A stretch of DNA of 64,000 bases from positions 37,741 to 101,740 of the forward strand of contig CAIXGS010000030.1 of assembly GCA_903919125.1 (NCBI GenBank), written 5' to 3'. This DNA is from an uncultured Spartobacteria bacterium (GTDB taxonomy: Bacteria; Verrucomicrobiota; Verrucomicrobiia; Chthoniobacterales; Chthoniobacteraceae). Made by a program: the position numbers and the translations under genes. The notes under the pieces are model-generated. The model was not told where the DNA came from and did no database searches. It saw only the letters and a program-made list of their open reading frames with translations. Positions 10,201 to 17,317 of the stretch are shown here, piece by piece (the stretch's first letter is position 1; every line of letters begins with the position of its first letter).

Positions 10201-10749
10201 CTCAATCCCGTGGTCGTGCAACTCCATGAAGAAGTTTTCAGCCCCAAAAATGTCGCGATATTGTGCGGCAAGCTCCCAAGCGCGAGGCTCGTTGTCTGCC
10301 AAAATTGCCTGATTCACCTCGCCCTTAAGGCACCCGCTTAAACCAATCAAACCTTTGCCGTATTGAGATAACAAATCTTTGTCGATACGCGGCTTGTAAT
10401 ACATTCCATCGAGATGCGCGATGGAGACAAGCTTCACGAGATTGGCATAACCCACCTCATCTTTAGCAAGCAGAGTGAGATGATAAGCGGCGTCTCTTCC
10501 GCTACTTGCGTTGCGGTCTTTGTGCGAACCGGGGGCCACATACGCCTCAACTCCGATAATCGGTTTGACACCGACCTTCATCGCTTCCTGATAGAAGTCT
10601 ATTGCGCCAAATAAGTTGCCATGATCCGTCAGAGCTACCGCAGGCATCCCGTACTGCTTCACTTTCTTCATCAGCTCGGGAATGCGCACGGCACCATCCA
10701 AGAGCGAATATTCGGTGTGAAGATGAAGATGAACGAAGGGATCAGACAT
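7261..10749 (-). CDS. dnaE: DNA polymerase III alpha subunit DnaE
   Basis: Replicative polymerase, 1162 residues, the same length class as E. coli DnaE. The N-terminal PHP domain (1-270) begins FVHLHLHTEYSLLDG. The palm carries the catalytic PDIDVDF (residues 399-405, acidic residues 402 and 404), and a third Asp lies in LKMDFLGLKT. The helix-hairpin-helix region is followed by an OB-fold near residues 1000-1080 (VAGSLVSVAKKFSKKGNK). The nine PHP metal-ligand positions reported for proofreading-competent DnaE1 enzymes all seem occupied: H9, H11, D18, H43, E68, H90, C140, D208 and H210. That suggests an active PHP exonuclease, unlike the degenerate E. coli domain. The YlbF-family gene lies 78 bp upstream on the same strand. 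Large open frames on the opposite strand are shadows. Confidence 0.98.
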   Translation of the reverse strand: MSDPFVHLHLHTEYSLLDGAVRIPELMKKVKQYGMPAVALTDHGNLFGAIDFYQEAMKVGVKPIIGVEAYVAPGSHKDRNASSGRDAAYHLTLLAKDEVGYANLVKLVSIAHLDGMYYKPRIDKDLLSQYGKGLIGLSGCLKGEVNQAILADNEPRAWELAAQYRDIFGAENFFMELHDHGIEQQIRCNRLLPKMARELGVGMVGANDVHFLERSHHEAHDVMICIGTGCNVADEKRLHYVPELFLKSPQEMSALFREYPEAVRNTLEIADRCNLKIEFGNPKYPAYEPPPGMDQNQYMRQICQNGLGPRYGAEAESALIQERLKRELGLLEKQGFVNYFLIVWDFINWAKSRGIAVGPGRGSAAGSMVAYLMGITDIDPIKFKLLFERFLNPERVSPPDIDVDFCQRRRGEVIDYVRVKYGERAVAQIATFGTMGAKSVVRDVGRVLGWSYGDADRISKMIPNELGITLAGLDKKNKESGELEHIDGAIDKNPELRAAVDNEPATKQMWEFACTLEGLTRGVGVHAAGVVISDRDLSEYIPLTRANDGSIVSQYPMSPLGDLGMLKMDFLGLKTLTVIQDALKLIHRKFPEFDLDRIPLTDQPSFDLLNRGETVAVFQLESGGMVKTCRRFDVKDIEDINAILALYRPGPMDLIDDYIKRKKGEAKIKYAHPLLEKVTADTYGIFVYQEQVMQAAQVLAGYTLGGADLLRRAMGKKDKDKMAIEREKFREGCKAVNQIEEKQANEIFDLLEKFAGYGFNRSHSAAYAWVSYQTAYLKANFPVEFMAGVMANEVGKTEKLTIFVAECQRMGIKILPPDINKSGLSFEPESEGETLGIRYGLAAIKNVGEIAMEAAVEERERGGVFESLADFCARVDLKRVNRKSVESLVRCGAFDWMGVERAELFESIEGALASAASTSRDRAAGQVSLFDSVSAPMPKAKKRSMKSVTPWSPEEKLAAEKELLGFYVTGHPLDRYRSLFDSGKYTQLASLAEQVEPGQKSAVVQVAGSLVSVAKKFSKKGNKPFAIVMLEDLSDSIEVGIFGEAYATGAALIETGKLVNLQVRVELREDEAVRVTASEVRPLKRSSESSKAVYLKIPWEGTTEADLLHIRDVLSACPGMRPVVLQFEHEDGRRVRVHPAEQYRVEWGEELEASLARWIAHD

Positions 10750-10827
10750 GACAGTCTGTTGAGATTACACGCGGAATCTCCCGACAGCAAAGCTCACATG
10801 CTGTCTCCACGCAGTCTCGATGCAGTA

Positions 10828-11235
10828 TCAGTGCAGGCCGCAGCTCGAGTCGCAATTCTCGCCCAGAAAATCGTCGGGAACAGGAACCCGACCGAGATCA
10901 AATGTTTTGTTAAGCATCGGGTAAATCAGCTTCTGAATGACTTCAAGTTCCGCTTGGGCCGCAATGAAATCTTTGGCGACATCCTTGCTGAGAGTTGCAT
11001 CGCGATACGCTTCCAACTCAGAAATTTCCTCAGGTGTCACCGTGATGCCTGCCGCCTGCTTTTCAGTCAGTAGCTGCACTCGGTTATTGACCATCTGGAA
11101 CTCAAATTTGATCAATTCATCCTCCAAAAAGGCCTGCATTTTCTGATGCGTCGCACCAAAACCCGGCATCTGAACTATCGCCTGGCACAACTCGAGAGTC
11201 TTTTGTTCCACCAAAGCTTGAGGAGATAAATTCAT
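10828..11235 (-). CDS. YlbF/YmcA-family protein
   Basis: A 135-residue, almost entirely helical cytoplasmic protein of the Com_YlbF family. In Bacillus subtilis YlbF and YmcA form a complex with YaaT that binds Fe-S clusters and influences RNase Y processing and development. The segment from VEQKTLELCQAIVQMP through EELIKFEFQMVNN-like helices has the family heptad look. The last residues, ENCDSSCGLH, hold a Cys-x3-Cys pair in the same position as the cysteine tail of the Bacillus proteins. It lies just upstream of dnaE and 164 bp downstream of the small basic protein, all on the minus strand. No YaaT or RNase Y gene is in the window, so the role here is uncertain. Confidence 0.75.
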   Translation of the reverse strand: MNLSPQALVEQKTLELCQAIVQMPGFGATHQKMQAFLEDELIKFEFQMVNNRVQLLTEKQAAGITVTPEEISELEAYRDATLSKDVAKDFIAAQAELEVIQKLIYPMLNKTFDLGRVPVPDDFLGENCDSSCGLH

Positions 11236-11398
11236 AGCAGATTAAGTTCTGGATAACGAAAGACTGAAAGAAGAAGTTGAGAAACAGAAAAGGCCTGCGC
11301 ATTGAGTTGCGGCAGACCTGTTTCCGGCGTCAAAACTGACGCACACTATACAATTGGAAGAACGCCATGGCTCCCATGAACGCTCCTGCCCGTAAGCC

Positions 11399-11554
11399 TT
11401 ACGCTTCGGGCATGGTCTTACGAAGACCAATAACCTTGTCTCCCACCTTGAATTGACCACGCTTGGTGAGCAACTCGACGCGCTCGAAGCGCTTGAGAAC
11501 GTTACGTTTGGCGGAAATTGTACTGGCCCCTTTGAGGCTGCGGTGCTGGGACAT
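11399..11554 (-). CDS. Chlamydia/Verrucomicrobia-type small basic protein
   Basis: A 51-residue, strongly basic protein beginning MSQHRSLKGASTISAKRNV and ending GLRKTMPEA. I recognise it as the conserved small basic protein shared by Chlamydiae and Verrucomicrobia (TIGRFAM Chlam_Ver_rRNA type), named because chlamydial copies lie next to rRNA genes. The middle is rich in Lys/Arg (KRNVLKRFERVELLTKRGQF), which suggests nucleic-acid or ribosome binding, but its biochemical role is not established. Here it lies between the pseudouridine synthase and the YlbF-family gene, not beside rRNA. It is the best single lineage marker in the window. The start ATG at 11554 and the frame are unambiguous. Confidence 0.88.
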   Translation of the reverse strand: MSQHRSLKGASTISAKRNVLKRFERVELLTKRGQFKVGDKVIGLRKTMPEA

Positions 11555-11616
11555 ATAATAAATTTGTTGAGCCGAGAACTCTACAGAAAGAGAAGCGACT
11601 GTGTAAAGCGATTATC

Positions 11617-12582
11617 TTAAACTGATTTTCCATCCGTTTTTACGCCACGCGGCGCCTCTAAAGAGACCCCCAACGCTTGCATATCCTCGGGCAGTGGACT
11701 GATAAACTCCATCCAAACCCCAGTTGCGGGATGGCTAAACCCCAACTGCCATGCGTGCAACATCTGCCTCTCCACAAAAAGTTTGCGCCCGTAGACCGAG
11801 TCCCCAAGCAATCCGTGCCCCAAATGCGCCATGTGCACACGGATTTGGTGAGTTCGTCCCGTAAACAAACGGCACTGCACAATGCTCAGAGCCGTCCCCT
11901 TCACTTCCAACTCCCCCAAAACTTCCCAATCCGTGCGAGCAGATCGCCCCCTCGCCTCGGCCACCACCGCCATTTTTTGCCGATGGACGGGATGCCTGCC
12001 TATGGCCGCCTGCACCGAGCCCTTGGCCTCCTTGAAACGTCCAAGCGCTATTGCCATGTAAATTTTAAGCACCTCCCTTCCAGCAAACTGCGCAGAAAGA
12101 CCGCGGTGCGCCACATCGTTTTTAGCAACCACCAAACAGCCGGAAGTCTCCTTATCCAAACGATGCACAATCCCGGGACGCTCCTCGCCCCCCTCTCCTG
12201 ACAAATCTTCGCAGTGATGCAACAGAGCGTTCACAACCGTGCCACTCCAGTTCCCAACCGCCGGATGCACCACCATTCCTGCCGCTTTGTTAAGCACCAA
12301 AAGGTCGGAGTCCTCGTACAAAACCTCCAGCGGAAGAGCCTCCGCCTGAGCTGCAAGCGGCTCCTGTGCTGGCTCCTTCACATAGATCAATTCGCCGCCG
12401 TGCAGTTTCATTCCAGGTTTGGGAGCGGGTTCACCGTTCACTAAAACGGCTCCAACACGCACCCATTCCTGAAGTTGCGAGCGAGAAAATGCTGGCAATA
12501 GTCCGCACAAAAACTGATCCAGACGGCCGCCGGCATGCCCAGATGGAACAGAAGCTTGATGCACAGTGCCGATGGAAGACAT
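11617..12582 (-). CDS. rluD: RluD-family 23S rRNA pseudouridine synthase
   Basis: Converts uridines to pseudouridine in structured RNA, most likely helix 69 of 23S rRNA. An N-terminal S4 RNA-binding domain (GGRLDQFLCGLLPAFSRSQLQEW) is followed by the RluA/RluD catalytic core with the motif HRLDKETSGCLVVAK, whose Asp is the nucleophile, then the later family motif RTHQIRVHMAHLGHGLLGD. I chose the Met at 12582 because it leaves 18 residues before GGRLD, as in E. coli RluD, and gives 321 residues; the open frame runs on to 12654 with earlier Met codons. With this start, 95 bp separate it from the divergent GYF_2 gene. RluC or RluA specificity cannot be excluded from sequence alone. Confidence 0.9.
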   Translation of the reverse strand: MSSIGTVHQASVPSGHAGGRLDQFLCGLLPAFSRSQLQEWVRVGAVLVNGEPAPKPGMKLHGGELIYVKEPAQEPLAAQAEALPLEVLYEDSDLLVLNKAAGMVVHPAVGNWSGTVVNALLHHCEDLSGEGGEERPGIVHRLDKETSGCLVVAKNDVAHRGLSAQFAGREVLKIYMAIALGRFKEAKGSVQAAIGRHPVHRQKMAVVAEARGRSARTDWEVLGELEVKGTALSIVQCRLFTGRTHQIRVHMAHLGHGLLGDSVYGRKLFVERQMLHAWQLGFSHPATGVWMEFISPLPEDMQALGVSLEAPRGVKTDGKSV

Positions 12583-12677
12583 GCTCCCATTGTTTTCCAT
12601 CTGTGCAGTTTTACAAGCTGAGGCAACTTGATTGAGTTTCACTCGGGATGACATGTTAAATGGCCGGTATCGAAAGT

Positions 12678-13676
12678 ATGAAATGGTTTTATGAATCTAA
12701 TGGCCAGCCGCACGGTCCCATTCCGGAAGCGGAATTGCGCCGACTGCGGGACGCGGACAAAATTTCCGCTGAATCGTTAGTCTGGCAAGAAGGCATGCCA
12801 GATTGGGCGCCTCTAAACTCCGTGAAGGGATTGGGGCAACCCCTTGTTGTGCACACTCCTGACCTGCATCCAGCGCCGGAATCGCGACTCCCAACGCTCA
12901 GCCCACCTTCTCACGGAAAGGCCGTTTCACTTCCGTTGAAACAGGATTTCCAAGTCCCCAAGGATCCAGCAGACGCTGAGGAGCAGCCGATCCCAACCAA
13001 ACCAAACCTGTTTGTTCTGGAATGGGAAAAACTTCCACACACCTCTCCTCTGCAAGCATTTACATCAAGCATACACTCCACGCTTTTTCACACCCAACGC
13101 ACCGGAGAGGCGCTGCAGACGCCGGGCGACTGGAAACTTCCGCTCGCCTTCCTGGCACTCGCGGAGGTTTTGGGCACGCTGCTCATGTTAACAACCGTTG
13201 GTCTGCTACCGGTGGCCAACTCTAAGGTGGCGGTATTGATGCGCCAAATGCTTGGCTTACAGGGTGGCGTCGGACTGACCACGCTCCTGCTCTCCAGCGT
13301 GCTCATGCTGCCGTTGAGCATGCTTGCAAAATCGACGATACTACACTTGTGCCTAAAGGTGTTCGGACGCTCGCAAGCTTCATTTTTAACTACATTTCGC
13401 ACACTATGTTATGCGATCGGATCGAGCGCTGTGCTTTGGCTCATTCCGCTGGCCGCAGTAGCTGCTGCCGGCTTCGCTGGAGAGACTGCCGTGGTGGACT
13501 TTGCGATGGCCATCTCGATGGCGGTCGTAGCGGTGTGGTCCATGAGGGTGACCATCGGCGCCTTGGCCGCCAGCCATGGAATGCCGATTAGCAGGGCCGC
13601 TCTCTCTATTCTGCTGCCTCCCTTTTTGGCATTCACTGTGTTTTTCTTCATCGTTGCCGCCCTCGTCGCCTCGTAG
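12678..13676 (+). CDS. GYF_2 (DUF4339) / Yip1-type membrane protein
   Basis: An inner-membrane protein of about 332 residues. The N-terminal 50 residues are a bacterial GYF_2 domain: WFYESNGQPHGPIPEAEL, then the conserved AESLVWQEGMPDWAPL. A Pro-rich linker follows (about 55-120). The C-terminal half is a Yip1-like bundle of five or six hydrophobic helices between about residues 150 and 330. GYF_2 domains are thought to bind peptides or partner proteins at the membrane. I prefer the Met at 12678 because it places the Trp-Phe-Tyr core at the usual distance; an in-frame ATG at 12660 is possible. It is transcribed away from rluD and is followed by coaD 35 bp later, possibly as one unit. Function unknown. 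Confidence 0.8.
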   Translation: MKWFYESNGQPHGPIPEAELRRLRDADKISAESLVWQEGMPDWAPLNSVKGLGQPLVVHTPDLHPAPESRLPTLSPPSHGKAVSLPLKQDFQVPKDPADAEEQPIPTKPNLFVLEWEKLPHTSPLQAFTSSIHSTLFHTQRTGEALQTPGDWKLPLAFLALAEVLGTLLMLTTVGLLPVANSKVAVLMRQMLGLQGGVGLTTLLLSSVLMLPLSMLAKSTILHLCLKVFGRSQASFLTTFRTLCYAIGSSAVLWLIPLAAVAAAGFAGETAVVDFAMAISMAVVAVWSMRVTIGALAASHGMPISRAALSILLPPFLAFTVFFFIVAALVAS

Positions 13677-13711
13677 CGACCTTCGGTTCGGACAAACTTT
13701 TCTTCCCCTCC

Positions 13712-14203
13712 ATGCTTCGCGCCATTTACCCCGGATCATTCGATCCCATCACCAACGGCCACCTCGATGTGCTCTCTAGGGCGGCGAGGCTTTTTGATGA
13801 AGTCATCATGGCGGTGGCGATTAATCAGTCCAAGCAAGTGCTTTTCTCCGTTGAAGAACGCGTAGATTTACTTAAAATCTCCTGTCAACACCTTCCCAAT
13901 GTTCGGGTTGCAAGCTTTAATGGTTTGCTGGTCGACTTTGCGCGCCAATCAGAAGCCAAGGCTGTAATTCGAGGATTAAGAGCGGTTTCAGATTTTGAAT
14001 TTGAATTTCAAATGGCGCTGATGAACCGGAGCCTTGAACCGGAGTTAGAAGCTCTTTTCCTGATGCCCTCTGAAGAATACAGCTACATTTCCTCACGGAT
14101 GGTCAAAGAAGTGGCCCGACTGGGTGGAGAAGTAAGTCGTTTTGTGCCAAAGTGCGTAGAGGCCGCCCTCAAAGCCCGTTTTGCCGCACAACGCGGAGCG
14201 TAA
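13712..14203 (+). CDS. coaD: Phosphopantetheine adenylyltransferase
   Basis: Transfers AMP from ATP to 4'-phosphopantetheine to make dephospho-CoA, the penultimate step of CoA synthesis. At 163 residues it has the standard length. The nucleotidyltransferase signature is at the N-terminus (AIYPGSFDPITNGHLDVL, with the TxGH form of the HxGH motif), and the second signature is near the C-terminus (YISSRMVKEVARLGGEVS). It is followed after about 100 bp by the YceD-like gene and rpmF, placing CoA synthesis next to the plsX-fabH acyl-chain block. Hexameric soluble enzyme in all studied bacteria. Confidence 0.96.
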   Translation: MLRAIYPGSFDPITNGHLDVLSRAARLFDEVIMAVAINQSKQVLFSVEERVDLLKISCQHLPNVRVASFNGLLVDFARQSEAKAVIRGLRAVSDFEFEFQMALMNRSLEPELEALFLMPSEEYSYISSRMVKEVARLGGEVSRFVPKCVEAALKARFAAQRGA

Positions 14204-14304
14204 CCTGAACAGCCCCAGCGCGCATGCCAGTCACTACGAGTGACAGCGCCTGAGTCAAGCCCACTCCTTCCTCCGACACCCCCCTTTCGCATAGAAACTT
14301 TTGC

Positions 14305-14757
14305 ATGAAAATACACACCCGCCAAATTCCTCTGGAAGGTAAACACATAGAGGGAGAAGATCCTGCATCCGTGTTAGATCTGCACGATCCGACGGCTCAA
14401 CCCTGCGGTCCCCTGCGTTACAGCTTGGACGTCGGCCTGAGCGAAGGCGGCCTCTTCGCCACCGGTCGTCTGGAAGGAGCGTTCCGACTGGATTGCGTAA
14501 AATGTCTGGAGCCTTTTGAATACGCAGTGTTAGTTCCAAACTTCGCTTGCCAAGTCGAATTAGAGGGCGCCGAAGAGGTAGACTTGACAGAGTCCCTCAG
14601 AGAAGACATTGTCCTCGCCCTTCCCGCTCATCCGCACTGCGATTGGAGCGGCTCGAAGCACTGTCCCGGACTGCATCTGCCGCCTGAACAACCGCTTCCG
14701 GCCGAGACTCCCAGACCCGTGTGGGATGCGCTGGATCATCTAAAGCTCGAACCTTAG
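14305..14757 (+). CDS. DUF177 / YceD-like protein
   Basis: A 150-residue cytoplasmic protein of the YceD family, which almost always precedes rpmF and has been linked to 23S rRNA or ribosome maturation in other bacteria. The diagnostic core is LDCVKCLEPFEYAV (about residues 52-66), with the paired cysteines of the family, followed by the acidic strand EEVDLTESLREDIVLALP. A later Cys pair, HCDWSGSKHCPGLH, replaces the usual CxxxC of the C-terminal half. The stop is 13 nt before the rpmF start, so the two are surely co-transcribed. Exact function unproven. Confidence 0.85.
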   Translation: MKIHTRQIPLEGKHIEGEDPASVLDLHDPTAQPCGPLRYSLDVGLSEGGLFATGRLEGAFRLDCVKCLEPFEYAVLVPNFACQVELEGAEEVDLTESLREDIVLALPAHPHCDWSGSKHCPGLHLPPEQPLPAETPRPVWDALDHLKLEP

Positions 14758-14770
14758 CCGCCTCGTTTTT

Positions 14771-14953
14771 ATGGGAGTCCCGAAAAGAAAAATGTCCAAG
14801 ATGCGCCTGCGTACACGCAAGGCCGCCAACCGCTGGCACGCACCCCAGCTTAGCCGCTGCACAAATTGCGGCGCCGCCGGTCGCTCCCATCGCGCCTGCG
14901 CTTCCTGCGGTTATTATCGCGGACGTCAAGTGCTGACCGTCGCCGGTCTCTAA
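14771..14953 (+). CDS. rpmF: 50S ribosomal protein L32
   Basis: A 60-residue structural component of the large subunit. It starts MGVPKRKMSKMRLRTRKAAN, close to the L32 consensus AVPKRKTSKSRRDMRRA, and contains four zinc-ligand cysteines as CTNC and CASC, so it is the zinc-binding form rather than the Cys-minus paralogue. The order yceD-rpmF-plsX-fabH matches many Gram-negative bacteria including E. coli. A 321-bp gap with two hairpins separates it from plsX here, so plsX may have its own promoter. Confidence 0.97.
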   Translation: MGVPKRKMSKMRLRTRKAANRWHAPQLSRCTNCGAAGRSHRACASCGYYRGRQVLTVAGL

Positions 14954-15037
14954 GCCTCTGAGGTCGTTGGAAAAAGGGCCGCGATCCTAAGGTCGCTGAA
15001 CCTGTGCCCCTTCTTGGGGCTGAACTCATTCTATTTG

Positions 15038-15075
15038 CGCCGCCCCTTCGCTTTTAAGGCGATTTGCGGGCGGCG
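15038..15075 (+). terminator. GC-rich hairpin after rpmF
   Basis: An 8-bp perfect stem cgccgccc/gggcggcg (15038-15045 with 15068-15075) has an inner tcgc/gcga stem and is followed by GTTTATTTGGTTT. It lies 84 nt after the rpmF stop and fits a terminator for the yceD-rpmF unit. Confidence 0.55.
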
Positions 15076-15114
15076 GTTTATTTGGTTTGAGCAAACTTTG
15101 CTACAAAGCTTTTG

Positions 15115-15135
15115 TCACTGATCATTTATCAGTGA
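15115..15135. promoter_or_regulatory. Palindrome upstream of plsX (possible operator)
   Basis: A perfect 8-bp inverted repeat, tcactgat-cattt-atcagtga, lies about 140 nt before the plsX start in the AT-rich half of the 321-bp gap at 14954-15274. A second small palindrome, aactttaaagtt, lies near 15197. Symmetric repeats of this size are typical of dimeric repressor sites. No named operator consensus is recognised. Confidence 0.4.
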
Positions 15136-15274
15136 TCATAAAAGTTCTTAGCTAATGTGCGTATTTTAGTGGCGCAACTCCCTCCAGACACTGTCTAACT
15201 TTAAAGTTAGAGCAGTGCTCCAGCACGGCCTCGGCAAGGAACAAGACTTCGCGCACACACCGTTTTAATCTGTC

Positions 15275-16315
15275 ATGAAAATCGCACTCGACGCCATGGG
15301 AGGCGATCACGCACCGGCCAACCTCGTGGAGGGGGCGATGCTAGCGCTTCGCGAATACTCTGAAATTTCTCGTCTTTACCTCGTTGGCGATCCCGATCGA
15401 ATCAAATCTGAATTGCAGCGCCTCTCCTTCTCAGACGCTCGAATTGAAGTAGTGGCCGCCACGCAGGTTGTTGAAATGAGCGAGGGCGCAGCGGATTCAG
15501 TGCGCAAAAAGCGCGATTCCTCCATCAGCCGGTGCGTTGATTTAGTGAAGTCGGGGGAGGCAGAAGCCTTAGTGAGCGCGGGGCACACGGGAGCGGCCGT
15601 CGCGGCTGCCCACATCAAGCTGCGCACACTTCCCGGCATCGAGCGCCCGGCCATCGCGGCGGTCATGCCGACTTCTACGAACTACTTTTTGCTCATCGAT
15701 GCGGGGGCGAACACAGACCCTTCGCCCAAGCAACTGGTCCAAAATGCGATCATGGGGGCGGCCTACTCCCGCCACGTACTTGGGTACTCAAATCCCTCCA
15801 TCGGACTCATGTCGATTGGCACCGAGGACGAGAAAGGAAACGAGTTTACTAAGGAAGTCTTCGATTTGCTCAAGGCCACCAGCCTGAATTTCCGGGGAAA
15901 CGTCGAGGGCCACGACATCTTCGAGAACCCAGTGGAGGTGGTAATTTGCGATGGTTTTTTAGGCAATGTCCTCCTCAAGACCATTGAGGCAACCGCCCTC
16001 GCTGTCCTCAGTTGGCTCAAGAAGGAACTCATGAAATCCCCTGTTCGCATGGCCGGTGCCTGGCTGGCGAGGGACGCCTTTCGAGCCATCAAGAAGAAAG
16101 CCAACCCGGACGAATACGGCGGAATGCCATTGCTCGGAGTCAACGGCATCTGCATCATAGCGCACGGCAGTAGCTCGCCTACCGCCGTAAAACACGCGAT
16201 TCGACAAAGTACAGAGTCGATTCGCACCCAGGTTAACCCGCACATCATCCGCGAGGTGGCGCAGTATAACGCCAGCGCCTCGGCAACCCTAATCACCCCG
16301 AGTGTCCAATCTTAG
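15275..16315 (+). CDS. plsX: Phosphate acyltransferase PlsX
   Basis: Converts acyl-ACP to acyl-phosphate, which feeds PlsY in the first acylation of glycerol-3-phosphate. The 346-residue sequence begins MKIALDAMGGDHAPANLVEG, the PlsX signature, and contains GHTGAAVAAA and DAGANTDPSPKQLVQNA, both typical of the family, then the conserved C-terminal element GGMPLLGVNGICIIAHGSS. It is a soluble, peripherally membrane-associated enzyme. The fabH reading frame starts inside its last 14 bases, so translation of the two is probably coupled. Confidence 0.97.
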   Translation: MKIALDAMGGDHAPANLVEGAMLALREYSEISRLYLVGDPDRIKSELQRLSFSDARIEVVAATQVVEMSEGAADSVRKKRDSSISRCVDLVKSGEAEALVSAGHTGAAVAAAHIKLRTLPGIERPAIAAVMPTSTNYFLLIDAGANTDPSPKQLVQNAIMGAAYSRHVLGYSNPSIGLMSIGTEDEKGNEFTKEVFDLLKATSLNFRGNVEGHDIFENPVEVVICDGFLGNVLLKTIEATALAVLSWLKKELMKSPVRMAGAWLARDAFRAIKKKANPDEYGGMPLLGVNGICIIAHGSSSPTAVKHAIRQSTESIRTQVNPHIIREVAQYNASASATLITPSVQS

Positions 16316-17288
16316 CGCCTCCATCGTCGGAACAGGCTCGTACGTTCCAGAGACCATCCTGACCAATGCGGAGCTGGAGCGTCTGGTGGAAACCAGCGAC
16401 GAGTGGATCATATCGCGTACTGGGATCCGTGAGCGCCGCATCGCCTCCGCGACCCAATCCACCAGCGATCTCGCCGCGGAAGCCGCCAAGGCCGCGCTTC
16501 AAAACGCCGGAGTCACCCCCGAAGAAGTCGACATGATCATCGTCGCCACCGTGACGCCCGATATGTTTTTCCCTTCCACGGCCTGTTTTGTGCAGACGAA
16601 AATCGGAGCGAAAAGAGCCGTTTGTTTCGACGTCAGCGCCGCGTGTTCCGGCTTCCTTTACGCACTGGAAATCGCCCGTCAATTTATCGCATCCGGCGCC
16701 CAAAAGACCATCCTCGTGATTGGCGCAGAGAAACTCTCGACCATCGTAAACTGGACGGACCGTAATACTTGCGTGCTCTTTGGAGACGGAGCCGGCGCCG
16801 CCCTACTCCAACATCGCCCAGGTTCAAGAGGCATCCGCCACACCCATATGGGAAGCGACGGAAAGTTCGCTGACATTCTTCAAATTCCCGGAGGCGCCTG
16901 CCTAAATCCTGTGACTGCTGAAAACGCGGGAGAGCGGCTCAACACGATCCGCATGAACGGTAAGGAAACTTACAAACAGGCCGTTACCGCAATGCTCGAC
17001 GCTGGGAACCGCGTCCTAGAAGCCGCAGGAATGAACGCCAGCGAACTCGCCTGCATCATCCCCCATCAGGCCAACGTGCGCATCATCGAGGCTATTGCCG
17101 AACGCATGAAGCTTCCCATGGACCGCTTTCTTGTGAATCTTGAACGCTTTGGTAACACGAGCGCCGCCGCTGTCGCAATCGCCTTGGACGAAGCGAATCG
17201 CACCGGCAGGATGCATCGCGGGGATCATATTCTGTTAGTAGTTTTCGGGGGCGGCCTTACGTGGGCGGGTTCGCTCATCGAGTGGTAG
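16302..17288 (+). CDS. fabH: Beta-ketoacyl-ACP synthase III
   Basis: Condenses acetyl-CoA with malonyl-ACP to start fatty-acid synthesis. The 328-residue length is standard. The Cys-His-Asn triad is visible: Cys in FDVSAACSGFLYALE, His in IIPHQANVRIIEAIA, and Asn in ERFGNTSAAAVAIAL. The N-terminal half has the thiolase-fold motif SRTGIRERRIA. The start is a GTG at 16302 overlapping plsX by 14 nt; no other in-frame start fits the family N-terminus as well. It is followed by the TatD-type gene, whose longest open frame begins within the fabH tail. Confidence 0.96.
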   Translation: MSNLSASIVGTGSYVPETILTNAELERLVETSDEWIISRTGIRERRIASATQSTSDLAAEAAKAALQNAGVTPEEVDMIIVATVTPDMFFPSTACFVQTKIGAKRAVCFDVSAACSGFLYALEIARQFIASGAQKTILVIGAEKLSTIVNWTDRNTCVLFGDGAGAALLQHRPGSRGIRHTHMGSDGKFADILQIPGGACLNPVTAENAGERLNTIRMNGKETYKQAVTAMLDAGNRVLEAAGMNASELACIIPHQANVRIIEAIAERMKLPMDRFLVNLERFGNTSAAAVAIALDEANRTGRMHRGDHILLVVFGGGLTWAGSLIEW

Positions 17289-17317
17289 AATGCCAGCAGG
17301 CTAGCGCCCCAAGCGTC

